A program made the translations under genes and the position numbers. Under the pieces are notes generated by a model. It made no database searches. It was given only the letters and a program-made list of their open reading frames with translations, and had not been told where the DNA came from. A stretch of DNA of 26,199 nt from Oscillospiraceae bacterium (lineage in GTDB: Bacteria > Bacillota > Clostridia > Oscillospirales > Oscillospiraceae): positions 1-26,199 of the forward strand of contig JAEDIZ010000018.1 in assembly GCA_016296635.1 (NCBI GenBank), given 5' to 3'. Positions 8,901-15,601 of this stretch are shown here, in pieces. The number at the start of each line of letters is the position of its first letter. Positions within the stretch are counted from its first letter, which is position 1.

Positions 8901-9449
8901 AAGCTGCTGCGCGATGCCGTGATCCTGCAGTTCGAGGAAGAAGTTCCCTTCTCCGAAAATCTCCGCATATTCCAGCGCAGTTTTCTTTGCGCCGTCATAA
9001 TCATTTTCCATCAGCTGCTGCGGAATCTTACCGGCAAGACACGCGGAAAGCGCAATCAGCCCTTCATGGTGCTTGCGAAGAAGCTCCATATCCACACGGG
9101 GACGGTTATAGAAGCCCTCTGTATATCCGAGAGAAACCATATAGCTGAGGTTGCGGTATCCAGTCTCATTTTCGCAAAGAAGAACCAGATGGTTTGCTTC
9201 ACGGTCATAGGCATGCACCTTATCAAAACGGGTTCTCGGCGCAACGTACACCTCACAGCCGATGACGGGCTTGACGCCTGCCGCCTTCGCCGCTTTATAA
9301 AAGTCAATAACGCCGTACATATTGCCATGGTCTGTGATGGCAACGGCATTCTGCCCCAGCTCTTTGACTCTGTCCATGATCCTGCCGATCCGGCAGGCGC
9401 CGTCCAGCAGACTGTATTCCGTATGCACATGCAGATGAACAAATCCCAT
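5979..9449 (-). CDS. dnaE: DNA polymerase III alpha subunit (DnaE)
   Basis: DnaE is a C-family replicative polymerase. In Firmicutes with PolC it usually extends RNA primers or takes part in lagging-strand and lesion synthesis. Seen in 1156 residues: an N-terminal PHP domain starting HLHVHTEYSLLDG with ITDHGN following, the polymerase core with PGRGSAAGS (355-363), the catalytic aspartates in PDIDMDFGD (395-403), the helix-hairpin-helix region, and a C-terminal OB fold beginning near residue 991 (VNIAGIVQAVK). There is no inserted proofreading exonuclease of the PolC kind. The start at 9449 is chosen over the longer open frame because AAAGGAG sits eight bases upstream and the PHP motif begins at once. 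It follows whiA by 31 bp in the murB-rapZ-yvcK-whiA operon. Confidence 0.96.
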   Translation of the reverse strand: MGFVHLHVHTEYSLLDGACRIGRIMDRVKELGQNAVAITDHGNMYGVIDFYKAAKAAGVKPVIGCEVYVAPRTRFDKVHAYDREANHLVLLCENETGYRNLSYMVSLGYTEGFYNRPRVDMELLRKHHEGLIALSACLAGKIPQQLMENDYDGAKKTALEYAEIFGEGNFFLELQDHGIAQQLSVNQSVRRLARETGLPLVVTNDAHYLRREDSRMQDVLMCIQMGKTVDDPNRLKFETDEFYLKSEDELRERFPDLEEAFENTVKIAERCNVEFEFGHYHLPEFKLPEGYDSLSYLKKLCEEGFTELYGTEHPEYHKQLEYEIDMIEKMGFTDYFLIVSDFVRFAKSAGIPVGPGRGSAAGSMVTYTLHITDIDPLKYGLFFERFLNPERVTMPDIDMDFGDTRRAEVVDYVRRKYGEDHVAQIVTFGTMAARGAIRDVGRALNFSFAETDVVAKLVPTTLHITLDDALKVSPQLKEMYDADERVRELIDTARGIEGMPRNTSTHAAGVVITRLPVYDYVPLATNDDTIVTEYTMTTLEELGLLKMDFLGLRNITVIDDAIQEIRKTDPDFSMARVTDNDPKVMQMLTDGRTSGVFQMESAGMTNVCTGLKPQSIEDLSIIVAAYRPGPMDSIPRLIACKADPSLVKYKHPALEPILSVTYGCILYQEQVIEIFRKLGGYSLGQADMVRRAMSKKKVKDIEKERGSFLHGDPARGISGCEANGIPLDVAESIYNEMYDFANYAFNKAHSVCYAVIAYQTAWFKYYYPREYMAALMTSVLDSSGKISDYISECKAMGIAVLPPDINESNDNFTVVSEGIRFGMAAIKNIGRSFIQKLMQERAQGGLFRDLEDFCTRMFGTDLNKRALENLIKCGACDCFGLRRSQLLAVFETVMDSVAAGKRKNIDGQMGMFDLITEEPEAVVSAIRIPDIPELSASERMAYERETTGLYLSGHPMDAYRAQLRHADVVPISHIFESFAEHDEQFRDEQIVNIAGIVQAVKMKTTKNNSMMAYVALEDDTGSMELITFSSALGQYGSLLHDGAAVVVNGRISVRDEKDPQMIVNRVRNISDYQDESVVSSEKQESLQGKTLYLRIEKSDQSGAHKVLPILRMFPGRVRTVIVYADTGAKLGGSCNPEKIMLEELRQLLGTQNVVLR

Positions 9450-9480
9450 GGCAGGCTCTCCTTTGCGTGAAAATCGGGTG

Positions 9481-10377
9481 TTAGCTCTTTGACAGCTCCA
9501 CAAGCTTTCGCAGACGGTGGTTTATAGCGGATTTAGAAAGAGGCGGATCAAGCATCTCCGCAAGCTCAGTCAGCGTGGCTTCCGGATTGTCCAGACGAAG
9601 CTGCGCCATCTGCTGCAGCTTCGGAGAAAGCGTGTCCAGCAAGCCACGGCTCTGCAGGTTTTTGATGGCAGCGGTCTGCTCCATGGATGCGTCAACCGCT
9701 TTGTCCAAATTTGCTGTTTCGCAGTTTACCCGTCGGTTCACATCGTTGCGAAGATCTTTTTCAACCTTCGCCTCCATAACGCCCATGGCGGAAATAGGAG
9801 CGCCGATGGCCGTCAGAAAATCTTCAATATAATCGCTCTGTTTGAAATAGAGAATACTGTTCCCGCTGCGCTGCACTTCCTTGGGTGCAAATCCGGTATC
9901 CATCAGAAGAGCATAGGTTTCCCTGCATACCTTATAGTGCGAGGTTGTCAGCTCAAGATGGTATCTTTTTGCAGGATCGGTCACAGAACCGCCGGCAAGA
10001 AACGCGCCGCGGAAGAAACAGAGTCTGTCTTCCTCCTCTTCCAGAATGCCGTAGTTGACATGCAGCGTGACATGCTCTTTTGAGGACACTCCGAAGGCAG
10101 AAAAAATCCGTTCGATTTTCTGCGGATCCAGTATTTCAAACAAAAGCTTGCCCGATTCGCCTTCCTCCGGCTCCGTATCAAAGCCGAGTGCAAAGGCTTT
10201 TTTGAAAAGACGCGGAAGCCGGTCGGCAAGATCCCGGCTTTCGGTAATGATCCGAATGAGGCCCGGAGAAAATGTATTGCAGAAAAGCAGAATGCCATAG
10301 GCTTCAGCAGCCGCAGACTGCTTATACTGTATAGGGTCGCGGCAAAGCTCCGCTTTTACATTTGATGAAAATGACAT
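9481..10377 (-). CDS. whiA: DNA-binding protein WhiA
   Basis: WhiA is a conserved Gram-positive protein with a LAGLIDADG-homing-endonuclease-like N-terminal domain and a C-terminal helix-turn-helix. It controls sporulation septation in Streptomyces, and in Bacillus it affects division and chromosome segregation. The 298-residue product has the usual length. Seen: the typical start SFSSNVKAELCR, a RCDAxR-like FFRGAFLAGGSVTDP stretch in the middle, and a C-terminal helix-turn-helix (about 255-298) with TLTELAEML and SAINHRLRKL. It sits between yvcK (32 bp) and dnaE (31 bp) in the order standard for Firmicutes, which strengthens the call. Confidence 0.95.
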   Translation of the reverse strand: MSFSSNVKAELCRDPIQYKQSAAAEAYGILLFCNTFSPGLIRIITESRDLADRLPRLFKKAFALGFDTEPEEGESGKLLFEILDPQKIERIFSAFGVSSKEHVTLHVNYGILEEEEDRLCFFRGAFLAGGSVTDPAKRYHLELTTSHYKVCRETYALLMDTGFAPKEVQRSGNSILYFKQSDYIEDFLTAIGAPISAMGVMEAKVEKDLRNDVNRRVNCETANLDKAVDASMEQTAAIKNLQSRGLLDTLSPKLQQMAQLRLDNPEATLTELAEMLDPPLSKSAINHRLRKLVELSKS

Positions 10378-10409
10378 TCCTTTTCTCCTTCTGCGCCGCT
10401 ATGATCGCT

Positions 10410-11408
10410 TTACGCCTGCCACACGCTCAGAATCGCCTGCGCCAGCTGATCCGAGTCATGGCGGATATACCGACCCGGTTCCATGATATCAAACTGGCAT
10501 AGCCGAATCCCGAACTCATCAAGTTCTCCGGGTTTTACCAGAATCTGATCAACACCTTCTGCCCGATAAGGCTCCATAAATTCTTCCGGCACAGGCTCCT
10601 TGTTTGCAATACACACATCAATGACGCCCTCTCCGGCATGCGTAAGGATCGCCCGCACATGATCGGCGGCAGAGTATCCATCTGTTTCACCGTCCTGCGT
10701 CAGAATGTTCATAATATACACCTTGATCGCGGAAGAAGCACGTATGGCGTCTGTAATTCCGTCTACAAGGAAGTTCGGAATAATACTTGTATAAAGACTT
10801 CCGGGGCCGAGCACAATGATGTCTGCCTCCCGGATGGCCTGCAGAGAATCCTCCAGCGCCTTCGGATGCTCCGGTACCAGCCGTACCCGGCGGATGCGGC
10901 AGTCCCGTGTCTTCTTTGCAAAAAAGATCTTGCTTTCACCAAGAACAGACGAGCCGTCTGCAAATTCCGCTTCCAGATAAACATTCTGATTTGTAACAGG
11001 AAGAACTCTGCCGGTAATGGCAAGAACATCGCCCATGCGCTGTACCGCTTCATCAAAGGAACCGGAAATGCCGTACATAGCTGCCAGAAACAGATTTCCG
11101 AAGCTCTGACCTGAAAGGCTTCCCTCTGTAAACCGGTAGCCGATCAGCTGCTGCATGGTAGGCTCCGTATTCGCAAGCGCCATGATGCAGTTGCGAATGT
11201 CGCCCGGCGGCAGCATACCGAGATCCTCGCGCAGCATACCGCTGCCGCCGCCATCATCCGCTACGGTAACAATGGCGGTAATATATTTTGTATAGCGTTT
11301 CAAACCGCGCAGCATACACGAAAGTCCGTGACCTCCGCCGATGGCTACGATTCGCGGTTGACGCCTGCCCGGTTGAAAGAGCCGGACATTTTCCGTTTCA
11401 ATTCCCAT
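10410..11408 (-). CDS. yvcK: Gluconeogenesis factor YvcK (CofD-like, UDP-sugar binding)
   Basis: YvcK-family proteins bind UDP-GlcNAc or related nucleotide sugars and are needed for growth on gluconeogenic carbon sources and for normal cell wall synthesis and shape. They share a fold with the F420-pathway enzyme CofD, but this context fits the YvcK subgroup. The 332-residue product carries the N-terminal loop IGGGHGLSCMLRGLK, then VTVADDGGGSGMLR, the PPGDIRNC motif and, in the middle, the ADIIVLGPGSLYTSI signature. It ends 6 bp after rapZ begins its downstream side, so it is tightly packed between rapZ and whiA. That arrangement (rapZ-yvcK-whiA) is one of the most conserved small clusters in Firmicutes. 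Confidence 0.95.
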   Translation of the reverse strand: MGIETENVRLFQPGRRQPRIVAIGGGHGLSCMLRGLKRYTKYITAIVTVADDGGGSGMLREDLGMLPPGDIRNCIMALANTEPTMQQLIGYRFTEGSLSGQSFGNLFLAAMYGISGSFDEAVQRMGDVLAITGRVLPVTNQNVYLEAEFADGSSVLGESKIFFAKKTRDCRIRRVRLVPEHPKALEDSLQAIREADIIVLGPGSLYTSIIPNFLVDGITDAIRASSAIKVYIMNILTQDGETDGYSAADHVRAILTHAGEGVIDVCIANKEPVPEEFMEPYRAEGVDQILVKPGELDEFGIRLCQFDIMEPGRYIRHDSDQLAQAILSVWQA

Positions 11409-11414
11409 TTTTAC

Positions 11415-12275
11415 TTACTTTCTGGACATATCCCGATGACCGAGAGATGTGACATAGCCTCTTCTCGAAATATAATCTGCCAACGCACATGCAATACATA
11501 CGGATCTGTGCCGTCCGCCGGTACAGCCGACCGCAATTACAAGATCTGTCTTTCCCTCATCAACATAGTTGGGAAGCAGAAATGCCAGCAGATCTTCCGT
11601 TTTCTGCAGAAAATCCTTTGTCTGCTGATACTGAAATACAAAATTCCGAACACCGTCATCCAGTCCGCTCTGCATTTTCAGTTCCGGAATATAATAAGGA
11701 TTCGGCAGGAACCGGACATCAAAAACAAGATCTGCATCCAGCGGAAGTCCGTATTTGAATCCGAACGAAATCACGTTGACGCGCATGGCACGCTCTCGCG
11801 CACCGCCTTCTACAAGATCAATCAGCATACCGCGAAGCTTGCCTGTGGACAGATTGCTGGTATCGATGATCACGTTTGCACGGTTGCGGATCGGAGCAAG
11901 CAGATTGCGTTCTCTTTCGATAGCCTGCGAAACACTGTCGCCGTTTTTGGTCAGAGGATGCAGATGTCTTGTTTCCTTGTACCGCTTGATGATCGTTTCC
12001 GTAGACGCTTCCATAAACACGATCGTATATTCCAGATGCATGGCGTCCAGCTGCTCCAGAGACTGAAACAGCGTATCAAACGTCAGACTGCCGCGAACAT
12101 CCGTCACAAGTGCGACCTTTTCATATCGGCCCTTCGTTGCCAGACAGATGTTTGCAAACTGCGGTATCATCTCCGCCGGCATATTATCCACACAGTAAAA
12201 GCCGAGATCCTCCAGATTGGCTGCCGTAATACTTTTTCCGGCACCGGAAAGACCGGACACGATAATAAACTGCAT
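11415..12275 (-). CDS. rapZ: RapZ-family nucleotide-binding protein (YvcJ)
   Basis: In Escherichia coli RapZ is an adapter that senses glucosamine-6-phosphate and targets the GlmZ small RNA for cleavage; in Firmicutes the homologue YvcJ binds and hydrolyses nucleotides and its role is less clear. Seen in 286 residues: the Walker A loop GLSGAGKS (8-15), the VTDVRG segment, and the conserved C-terminal GCTGGRHRSV. The longer open frame to 12386 runs into murB; I chose 12275 because AGGAGG lies six bases before this ATG and the P-loop begins at once. The ribosome binding site lies inside the last codons of murB, which suggests translational coupling. Confidence 0.94.
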   Translation of the reverse strand: MQFIIVSGLSGAGKSITAANLEDLGFYCVDNMPAEMIPQFANICLATKGRYEKVALVTDVRGSLTFDTLFQSLEQLDAMHLEYTIVFMEASTETIIKRYKETRHLHPLTKNGDSVSQAIERERNLLAPIRNRANVIIDTSNLSTGKLRGMLIDLVEGGARERAMRVNVISFGFKYGLPLDADLVFDVRFLPNPYYIPELKMQSGLDDGVRNFVFQYQQTKDFLQKTEDLLAFLLPNYVDEGKTDLVIAVGCTGGRHRSVCIACALADYISRRGYVTSLGHRDMSRK

Positions 12276-12276
12276 A

Positions 12277-13197
12277 TTATTCCTCCTGCCAGATCCGAAC
12301 CTCCGGCTCGAGCATGACGCCGGAATTTTCAAATACCGTCTTCTGTACAAACGCAATCGTATCCAGCATGTCACGGCTGGTGGCATGATCGTAATTTACA
12401 ACAAATCCGGCGTGTTTTTCGGAAACCTTTGCACCGCCGATGCCCTTGCCCTTGAGACCTGCCTGCTCGATCAGGGCGCCTGCAAAGTATCCAGTCGGCC
12501 GTTTGAAGGTACTGCCCGCTGACGGCAGATCCAACGGCTGTGAAGCGCGTCTGCGGCCCATCAGATCGAGCATGGTCTGCTGGATCTGATCAAAATTGCC
12601 CGGCTGAAGCTGAAAGACTGCGCTGATAATGACTGCATCGAGCCGGTTAAAAATACTGGTTCTGTAGCCAAGCTCCAGTTCCTCTGCCGAAAAGGAAAGC
12701 TCACGCCCGTCAAAGGCAAGCGCCTTCACGGATACAAGAACCTGCTTCATTTCACCACCGTAAGCGCCTGCATTCATAAAGACCGCGCCGCCTACCGTTC
12801 CGGGAATCCCGTGAGCAAATTCCAGCCCCGAAAGACTGTGATCTCTGGCAAACACGGCCGTTTTGGCTAACGTCTGCCCTGCCATGGCTTTCATTCGTCC
12901 GTCCTCGAGAATCTGAAGACCGGTGAGAGAGTCTTTTGTGCAGATCACCAACGTATTCAGGCCGTTGTCCGGCATCAGTACATTTGTGCCTGCACCCAAA
13001 ATAACCGGCCGTACACCTATCGAATGTGTGCAGATAAGCAGCTTTTTCAGCTGTTCCGGTGTCGTCGGGAAAGCCATGATCCCTGCCGGGCCGCCCGTCC
13101 GAAATGAGGTATGCAGGTTCAATGGCTCTGACAGATGAATTTCGACATCCGAACATTCTGTGCAAAGCGTATTGATCTGTTGTTCCGTCAATGCCAT
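12277..13197 (-). CDS. murB: UDP-N-acetylenolpyruvoylglucosamine reductase MurB
   Basis: MurB is a cytosolic flavoenzyme that uses NADPH to reduce UDP-GlcNAc-enolpyruvate to UDP-MurNAc, the second committed step of peptidoglycan synthesis. The 306-residue product has the FAD-binding SFRTGGPAG (31-39), the VILGAGTNVL stretch (65-74), GIPGTVGGA (130-138), a GYRTS with the active-site arginine (R179), SAGSTFKRP with catalytic Ser229, and the C-terminal LEPEVRIW with Glu298. The start at 13197 has GGAGG five bases upstream and fits the family N-terminus better than the open frame to 13230. It is the first gene of the murB-rapZ-yvcK-whiA-dnaE operon. Confidence 0.96.
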   Translation of the reverse strand: MALTEQQINTLCTECSDVEIHLSEPLNLHTSFRTGGPAGIMAFPTTPEQLKKLLICTHSIGVRPVILGAGTNVLMPDNGLNTLVICTKDSLTGLQILEDGRMKAMAGQTLAKTAVFARDHSLSGLEFAHGIPGTVGGAVFMNAGAYGGEMKQVLVSVKALAFDGRELSFSAEELELGYRTSIFNRLDAVIISAVFQLQPGNFDQIQQTMLDLMGRRRASQPLDLPSAGSTFKRPTGYFAGALIEQAGLKGKGIGGAKVSEKHAGFVVNYDHATSRDMLDTIAFVQKTVFENSGVMLEPEVRIWQEE

Positions 13198-13239
13198 AAA
13201 CGCCTCCGGGTGTTTTATTTTATTTATCATATCATATTT

Positions 13240-13268
13240 ATTATCAATATGAAAGCGAAAAAGAGCAA
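13240..13268 (-). promoter_or_regulatory. Possible promoter of the murB operon
   Basis: In the AT-rich gap between hprK and murB the minus strand has TTGCTC (13263-13268), 17 bp, then GATAAT (13240-13245). Only half of the -35 fits consensus and several TATGAT-like alternatives lie nearby, so the exact promoter is uncertain. A promoter is expected here because an hprK terminator lies just upstream. Confidence 0.35.
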
Positions 13269-13284
13269 TTCGTCACATCTTATG

Positions 13285-13311
13285 AAAAATCGGGCGCATT
13301 CAGCGCCCGAT
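13285..13311 (-). terminator. Intrinsic terminator of hprK
   Basis: A perfect 9-bp stem (ATCGGGCGC, 13289-13297, with GCGCCCGAT, 13303-13311) and the five-base loop ATTCA are followed on the minus strand by TTTTT. It begins six bases after the hprK stop codon. It separates hprK transcription from the murB operon. Confidence 0.9.
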
Positions 13312-13316
13312 TAATA

Positions 13317-14255
13317 TTATTCATTCTGATTTTGAAAATAGTTGTTCAGCTGCTGCGTAAATTCAAGTGCATCGTTGAAGCCCATACGTTTTTGGCGGTT
13401 ATTCATAGCTGCAACCTCAAAAATGACCGCAAGGTTTCTGCCCGGTGTGATCGGAATGGTCACCGTCGGTACCTGCACGTCAAGTACCTCCGTATATTTT
13501 GTTTCCATACCGATGCGGTCATAGGCCTCGCCATCACGCCACGGAACCATGTTGATGATCAGATCAATATTTGAACTGTCTTTGACTGCGCCCATACCGA
13601 ACAGCTTTGCAACATTGATAACGCCGATGCCGCGAAGCTCAATATAATGCTTCAGAACTTCCGGTGCAGAACCGACAAGTTCCCTCGAGGACAGCTTCTT
13701 GATCTCAACTGCATCATCCGCAATCAGGCGGTGTCCGCGCTTGACAAGCTCAATGGCGGTTTCGCTCTTGCCGATGCCGCTTTCACCGTTGATAAGAATA
13801 CCTTCACCGTAGATTTCAACAAGGACGCCGTGTCGTGTAACTCTGGGAGCCAGCGCACTTTTCAGATATGTGATCAGACTGGAAACAAAGGAGGATGTGG
13901 TATCCTTGGAGCTGAGAACCGTAACATCGTATTTTTCCGCCATTTCCAAACACTCCGGGGGGGCATCAAAGCCGCGAGCAATGATCATGGCAGGAATTTT
14001 ATAGGAGAAGAAGTGATCAAAAATGATCAGCCGTTCCTCGCTGGTCAGTTTCTGCAGATATGCCATCTCGACTGTACCGCACACATAGACACGCATGGGC
14101 TCAAAGTGATCCATGAAGCCTGCAAGATGCAGACCCGGACGGCTGATATCATCAACCGTTACACGGATTTTTTCAAAGTCAGAGGATTTATAGAAAAACT
14201 CCAGTTTAAACTCATCAATCAGTTCGGAAAGCAGCACAGAGTATACAGTTCCCAT
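13317..14255 (-). CDS. hprK: HPr kinase/phosphorylase
   Basis: HprK phosphorylates, and can dephosphorylate, Ser46 of HPr. This lets HPr act with CcpA in carbon catabolite repression and tunes PTS sugar uptake. Seen in 312 residues: an N-terminal domain (about 1-130), the catalytic histidine in RHGVLVEIYG (H142), Walker A GESGIGKS (157-164), the DD pair at 180-181 and the HprK signature ELRGIGVINV (207-216). The start at 14255 was chosen because GAGGTG lies six bases upstream; the earlier in-frame GTG at 14264 falls inside that ribosome binding site. It is expressed as a single gene, with its own promoter and terminator, divergently from rpmB. Confidence 0.96.
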   Translation of the reverse strand: MGTVYSVLLSELIDEFKLEFFYKSSDFEKIRVTVDDISRPGLHLAGFMDHFEPMRVYVCGTVEMAYLQKLTSEERLIIFDHFFSYKIPAMIIARGFDAPPECLEMAEKYDVTVLSSKDTTSSFVSSLITYLKSALAPRVTRHGVLVEIYGEGILINGESGIGKSETAIELVKRGHRLIADDAVEIKKLSSRELVGSAPEVLKHYIELRGIGVINVAKLFGMGAVKDSSNIDLIINMVPWRDGEAYDRIGMETKYTEVLDVQVPTVTIPITPGRNLAVIFEVAAMNNRQKRMGFNDALEFTQQLNNYFQNQNE

Positions 14256-14284
14256 GTGATTCACCTCATATTTTTGCTTTTGTC

Positions 14285-14313
14285 ATTATACCTGCTTTCC
14301 CCTTTTTTGGCAA
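14285..14313 (-). promoter_or_regulatory. hprK promoter
   Basis: On the minus strand TTGCCA (14308-14313), 17 bp, then a perfect TATAAT (14285-14290), about 30 bp before the hprK start codon. It is a strong sigma-A match and divergent from the rpmB promoter about 60 bp away. Confidence 0.75.
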
Positions 14314-14369
14314 GGCGAAAAAAATATCGGTCAACTTACAAATTTTTTCAAATAATTATAAAATTATGC

Positions 14370-14398
14370 TTGCATTTTTGCGAAACATCTGCTAATAT
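14370..14398 (+). promoter_or_regulatory. rpmB promoter
   Basis: TTGCAT (14370-14375), 17 bp, then TAATAT (14393-14398). Transcription would begin near 14405, directly at a small hairpin GGCGC-TTT-GCGCC (14406-14418) that would form the very 5' end of the mRNA. Confidence 0.7.
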
Positions 14399-14454
14399 AT
14401 TGCTCGGCGCTTTGCGCCATATGATAGAATTTGAGTGGCAAGGAGGTGCAGCTG

Positions 14455-14643
14455 ATGGCAAAATGCGATATCTGCGGCAAGGGTGTAACATTCGGTATTA
14501 AGGTCTCCCATTCTCACAGACGCGCAAACCGTGCATGGAAACCCAACGTCAAGAGAGTCAAGGCGATCGTTGACGGTACTCCGCGCCATGTATACGTCTG
14601 TACAAGATGCCTGCGTTCCAACAAGGTTGAGCGTGCAATCTGA
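14455..14643 (+). CDS. rpmB: 50S ribosomal protein L28, zinc-ribbon form
   Basis: L28 is a small protein of the large ribosomal subunit. The 62-residue product has paired CxxC motifs at C4/C7 (CDIC) and C49/C52 (CTRC). These mark the zinc-binding form that in many bacteria coexists with or is replaced by a zinc-free paralogue under zinc starvation; no paralogue is visible in this window. Between them lies the basic SHSHRRANRAWKPN stretch typical of the family. The start at 14455 is fixed by AGGAGGTG six bases upstream. It is expressed from its own promoter and followed by a strong terminator, so it is largely a single-gene unit. Confidence 0.97.
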   Translation: MAKCDICGKGVTFGIKVSHSHRRANRAWKPNVKRVKAIVDGTPRHVYVCTRCLRSNKVERAI

Positions 14644-14653
14644 TTTCAGAAAC

Positions 14654-14687
14654 AAAAGCCAGACCGTGAGGTTTGGCTTTTTTGTTT
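14654..14687 (+). terminator. Intrinsic terminator of rpmB
   Basis: The stem AAAAGCCAGACC (14654-14665) pairs with GGTTTGGCTTTT (14670-14681) around the loop GTGA, with one G-T pair, and is followed by a T-rich tail. It starts 11 bases after the rpmB stop codon and lies only 26 bases before the next start codon, so the downstream isomerase gene must rely on read-through or on a promoter I cannot see. Confidence 0.88.
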
Positions 14688-14712
14688 ATCTATTTTAAAA
14701 GGAGCATTTGCT

Positions 14713-15546
14713 ATGAAACTGGCGATGGAGGGTTTTATTCCCTGCAAATATCTCGGATACCGCGAAGGTCTGAAAATGATCCGCGACGCCGGCTTTGATG
14801 CCGTTGATTTTTCCATGTACTTCCTGCATGAAATCGAAAACATGCTTGACGATAATTTCAGACAGACCGCTCATGGAATTCGCAGCATTCTCGATGAGCT
14901 GCATCTTCCCTGCTGTCAGGCGCACGCTCCCTTTACGCTTTGTGTCGATGACAACTTTGACGAAGGCAATCCGGCTTTTGCGGAGGTTGTTCGGTCTTTG
15001 GAATTTACAGCCATCCTCGGCGCGCCGCATATCGTTGTGCATGGTCCCGTTGGCAGCAGCGATCCGACTTCTGCAGAATATGAGGAACTGATTTATTCCT
15101 ATTTTAAGGCTTTGGAACCGTACTGCAAAAAATTTGGCATTAAAATCGCAGTTGAAAATCTGCGAGGTGCCGGATGCCGTACGCCGGATGCCCACTCCAG
15201 GCTGCTGCGTCGGCTGGATTCCAAATGGTTCACCGGTTTGATCGATCTCGGTCATGCCAATCTTGTCGGATACACCCCCGCAGAATTCCTCCGTCTTTGC
15301 GACCGGGGCACCATTCACGGTCTGCATGTACACGACAATTTCGGCATAAATGATGACCATCTGAATCCGTTCTCCGGCTCCATTGACTGGGCTGATGCCA
15401 TGCATGCACTGGCTGAAATCGGCTATGACGGCGATTTCACGCTGGAGGTCATCCGTTATATGCGGCAGTATTCTCCGGATATGATGCCGGAAGCCTTGAG
15501 GCTTGCAGCGGCCACCGGAAGAAAACTCATGAGCATGATTCAATAA
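14713..15546 (+). CDS. Sugar phosphate isomerase/epimerase-like TIM barrel protein
   Basis: This belongs to the xylose isomerase-like / AP endonuclease 2 TIM-barrel superfamily, whose members use two or three bound metal ions to isomerise or epimerise sugars, or to cleave DNA at abasic sites. The 277-residue protein has candidate metal ligands spread along the barrel: E148 in AVENLR, D178 and H181 in DLGHAN, H205 and H207 in LHVHDN, and E245 in LEVIRY. The HDNFGINDDHLNPFSGSIDW segment is typical of sugar epimerases/isomerases of this group. The substrate cannot be told from sequence. AAGGAG lies eight bases before the ATG. It follows the rpmB terminator and converges with der. An endonuclease IV role is less likely because the full set of Nfo ligands is not evident. 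Confidence 0.82.
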   Translation: MKLAMEGFIPCKYLGYREGLKMIRDAGFDAVDFSMYFLHEIENMLDDNFRQTAHGIRSILDELHLPCCQAHAPFTLCVDDNFDEGNPAFAEVVRSLEFTAILGAPHIVVHGPVGSSDPTSAEYEELIYSYFKALEPYCKKFGIKIAVENLRGAGCRTPDAHSRLLRRLDSKWFTGLIDLGHANLVGYTPAEFLRLCDRGTIHGLHVHDNFGINDDHLNPFSGSIDWADAMHALAEIGYDGDFTLEVIRYMRQYSPDMMPEALRLAAATGRKLMSMIQ

Positions 15547-15555
15547 GCTGAAAAT

Positions 15556-15582
15556 GCGGTGCAGCAAACTCTGCTGCACCGC
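15556..15582. terminator. Hairpin between convergent genes (bidirectional terminator)
   Basis: A perfect 11-bp stem, GCGGTGCAGCA (15556-15566) with TGCTGCACCGC (15572-15582), and the loop AACTC lie between the stops of the isomerase gene and der. On the minus strand it is followed by ATTTTC, a usable terminator for der. On the plus strand the tail GTTCTGT is T-poor, so termination there is less certain. Confidence 0.7.
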
Positions 15583-15601
15583 GTTCTGTATATAAGATCA
15601 T

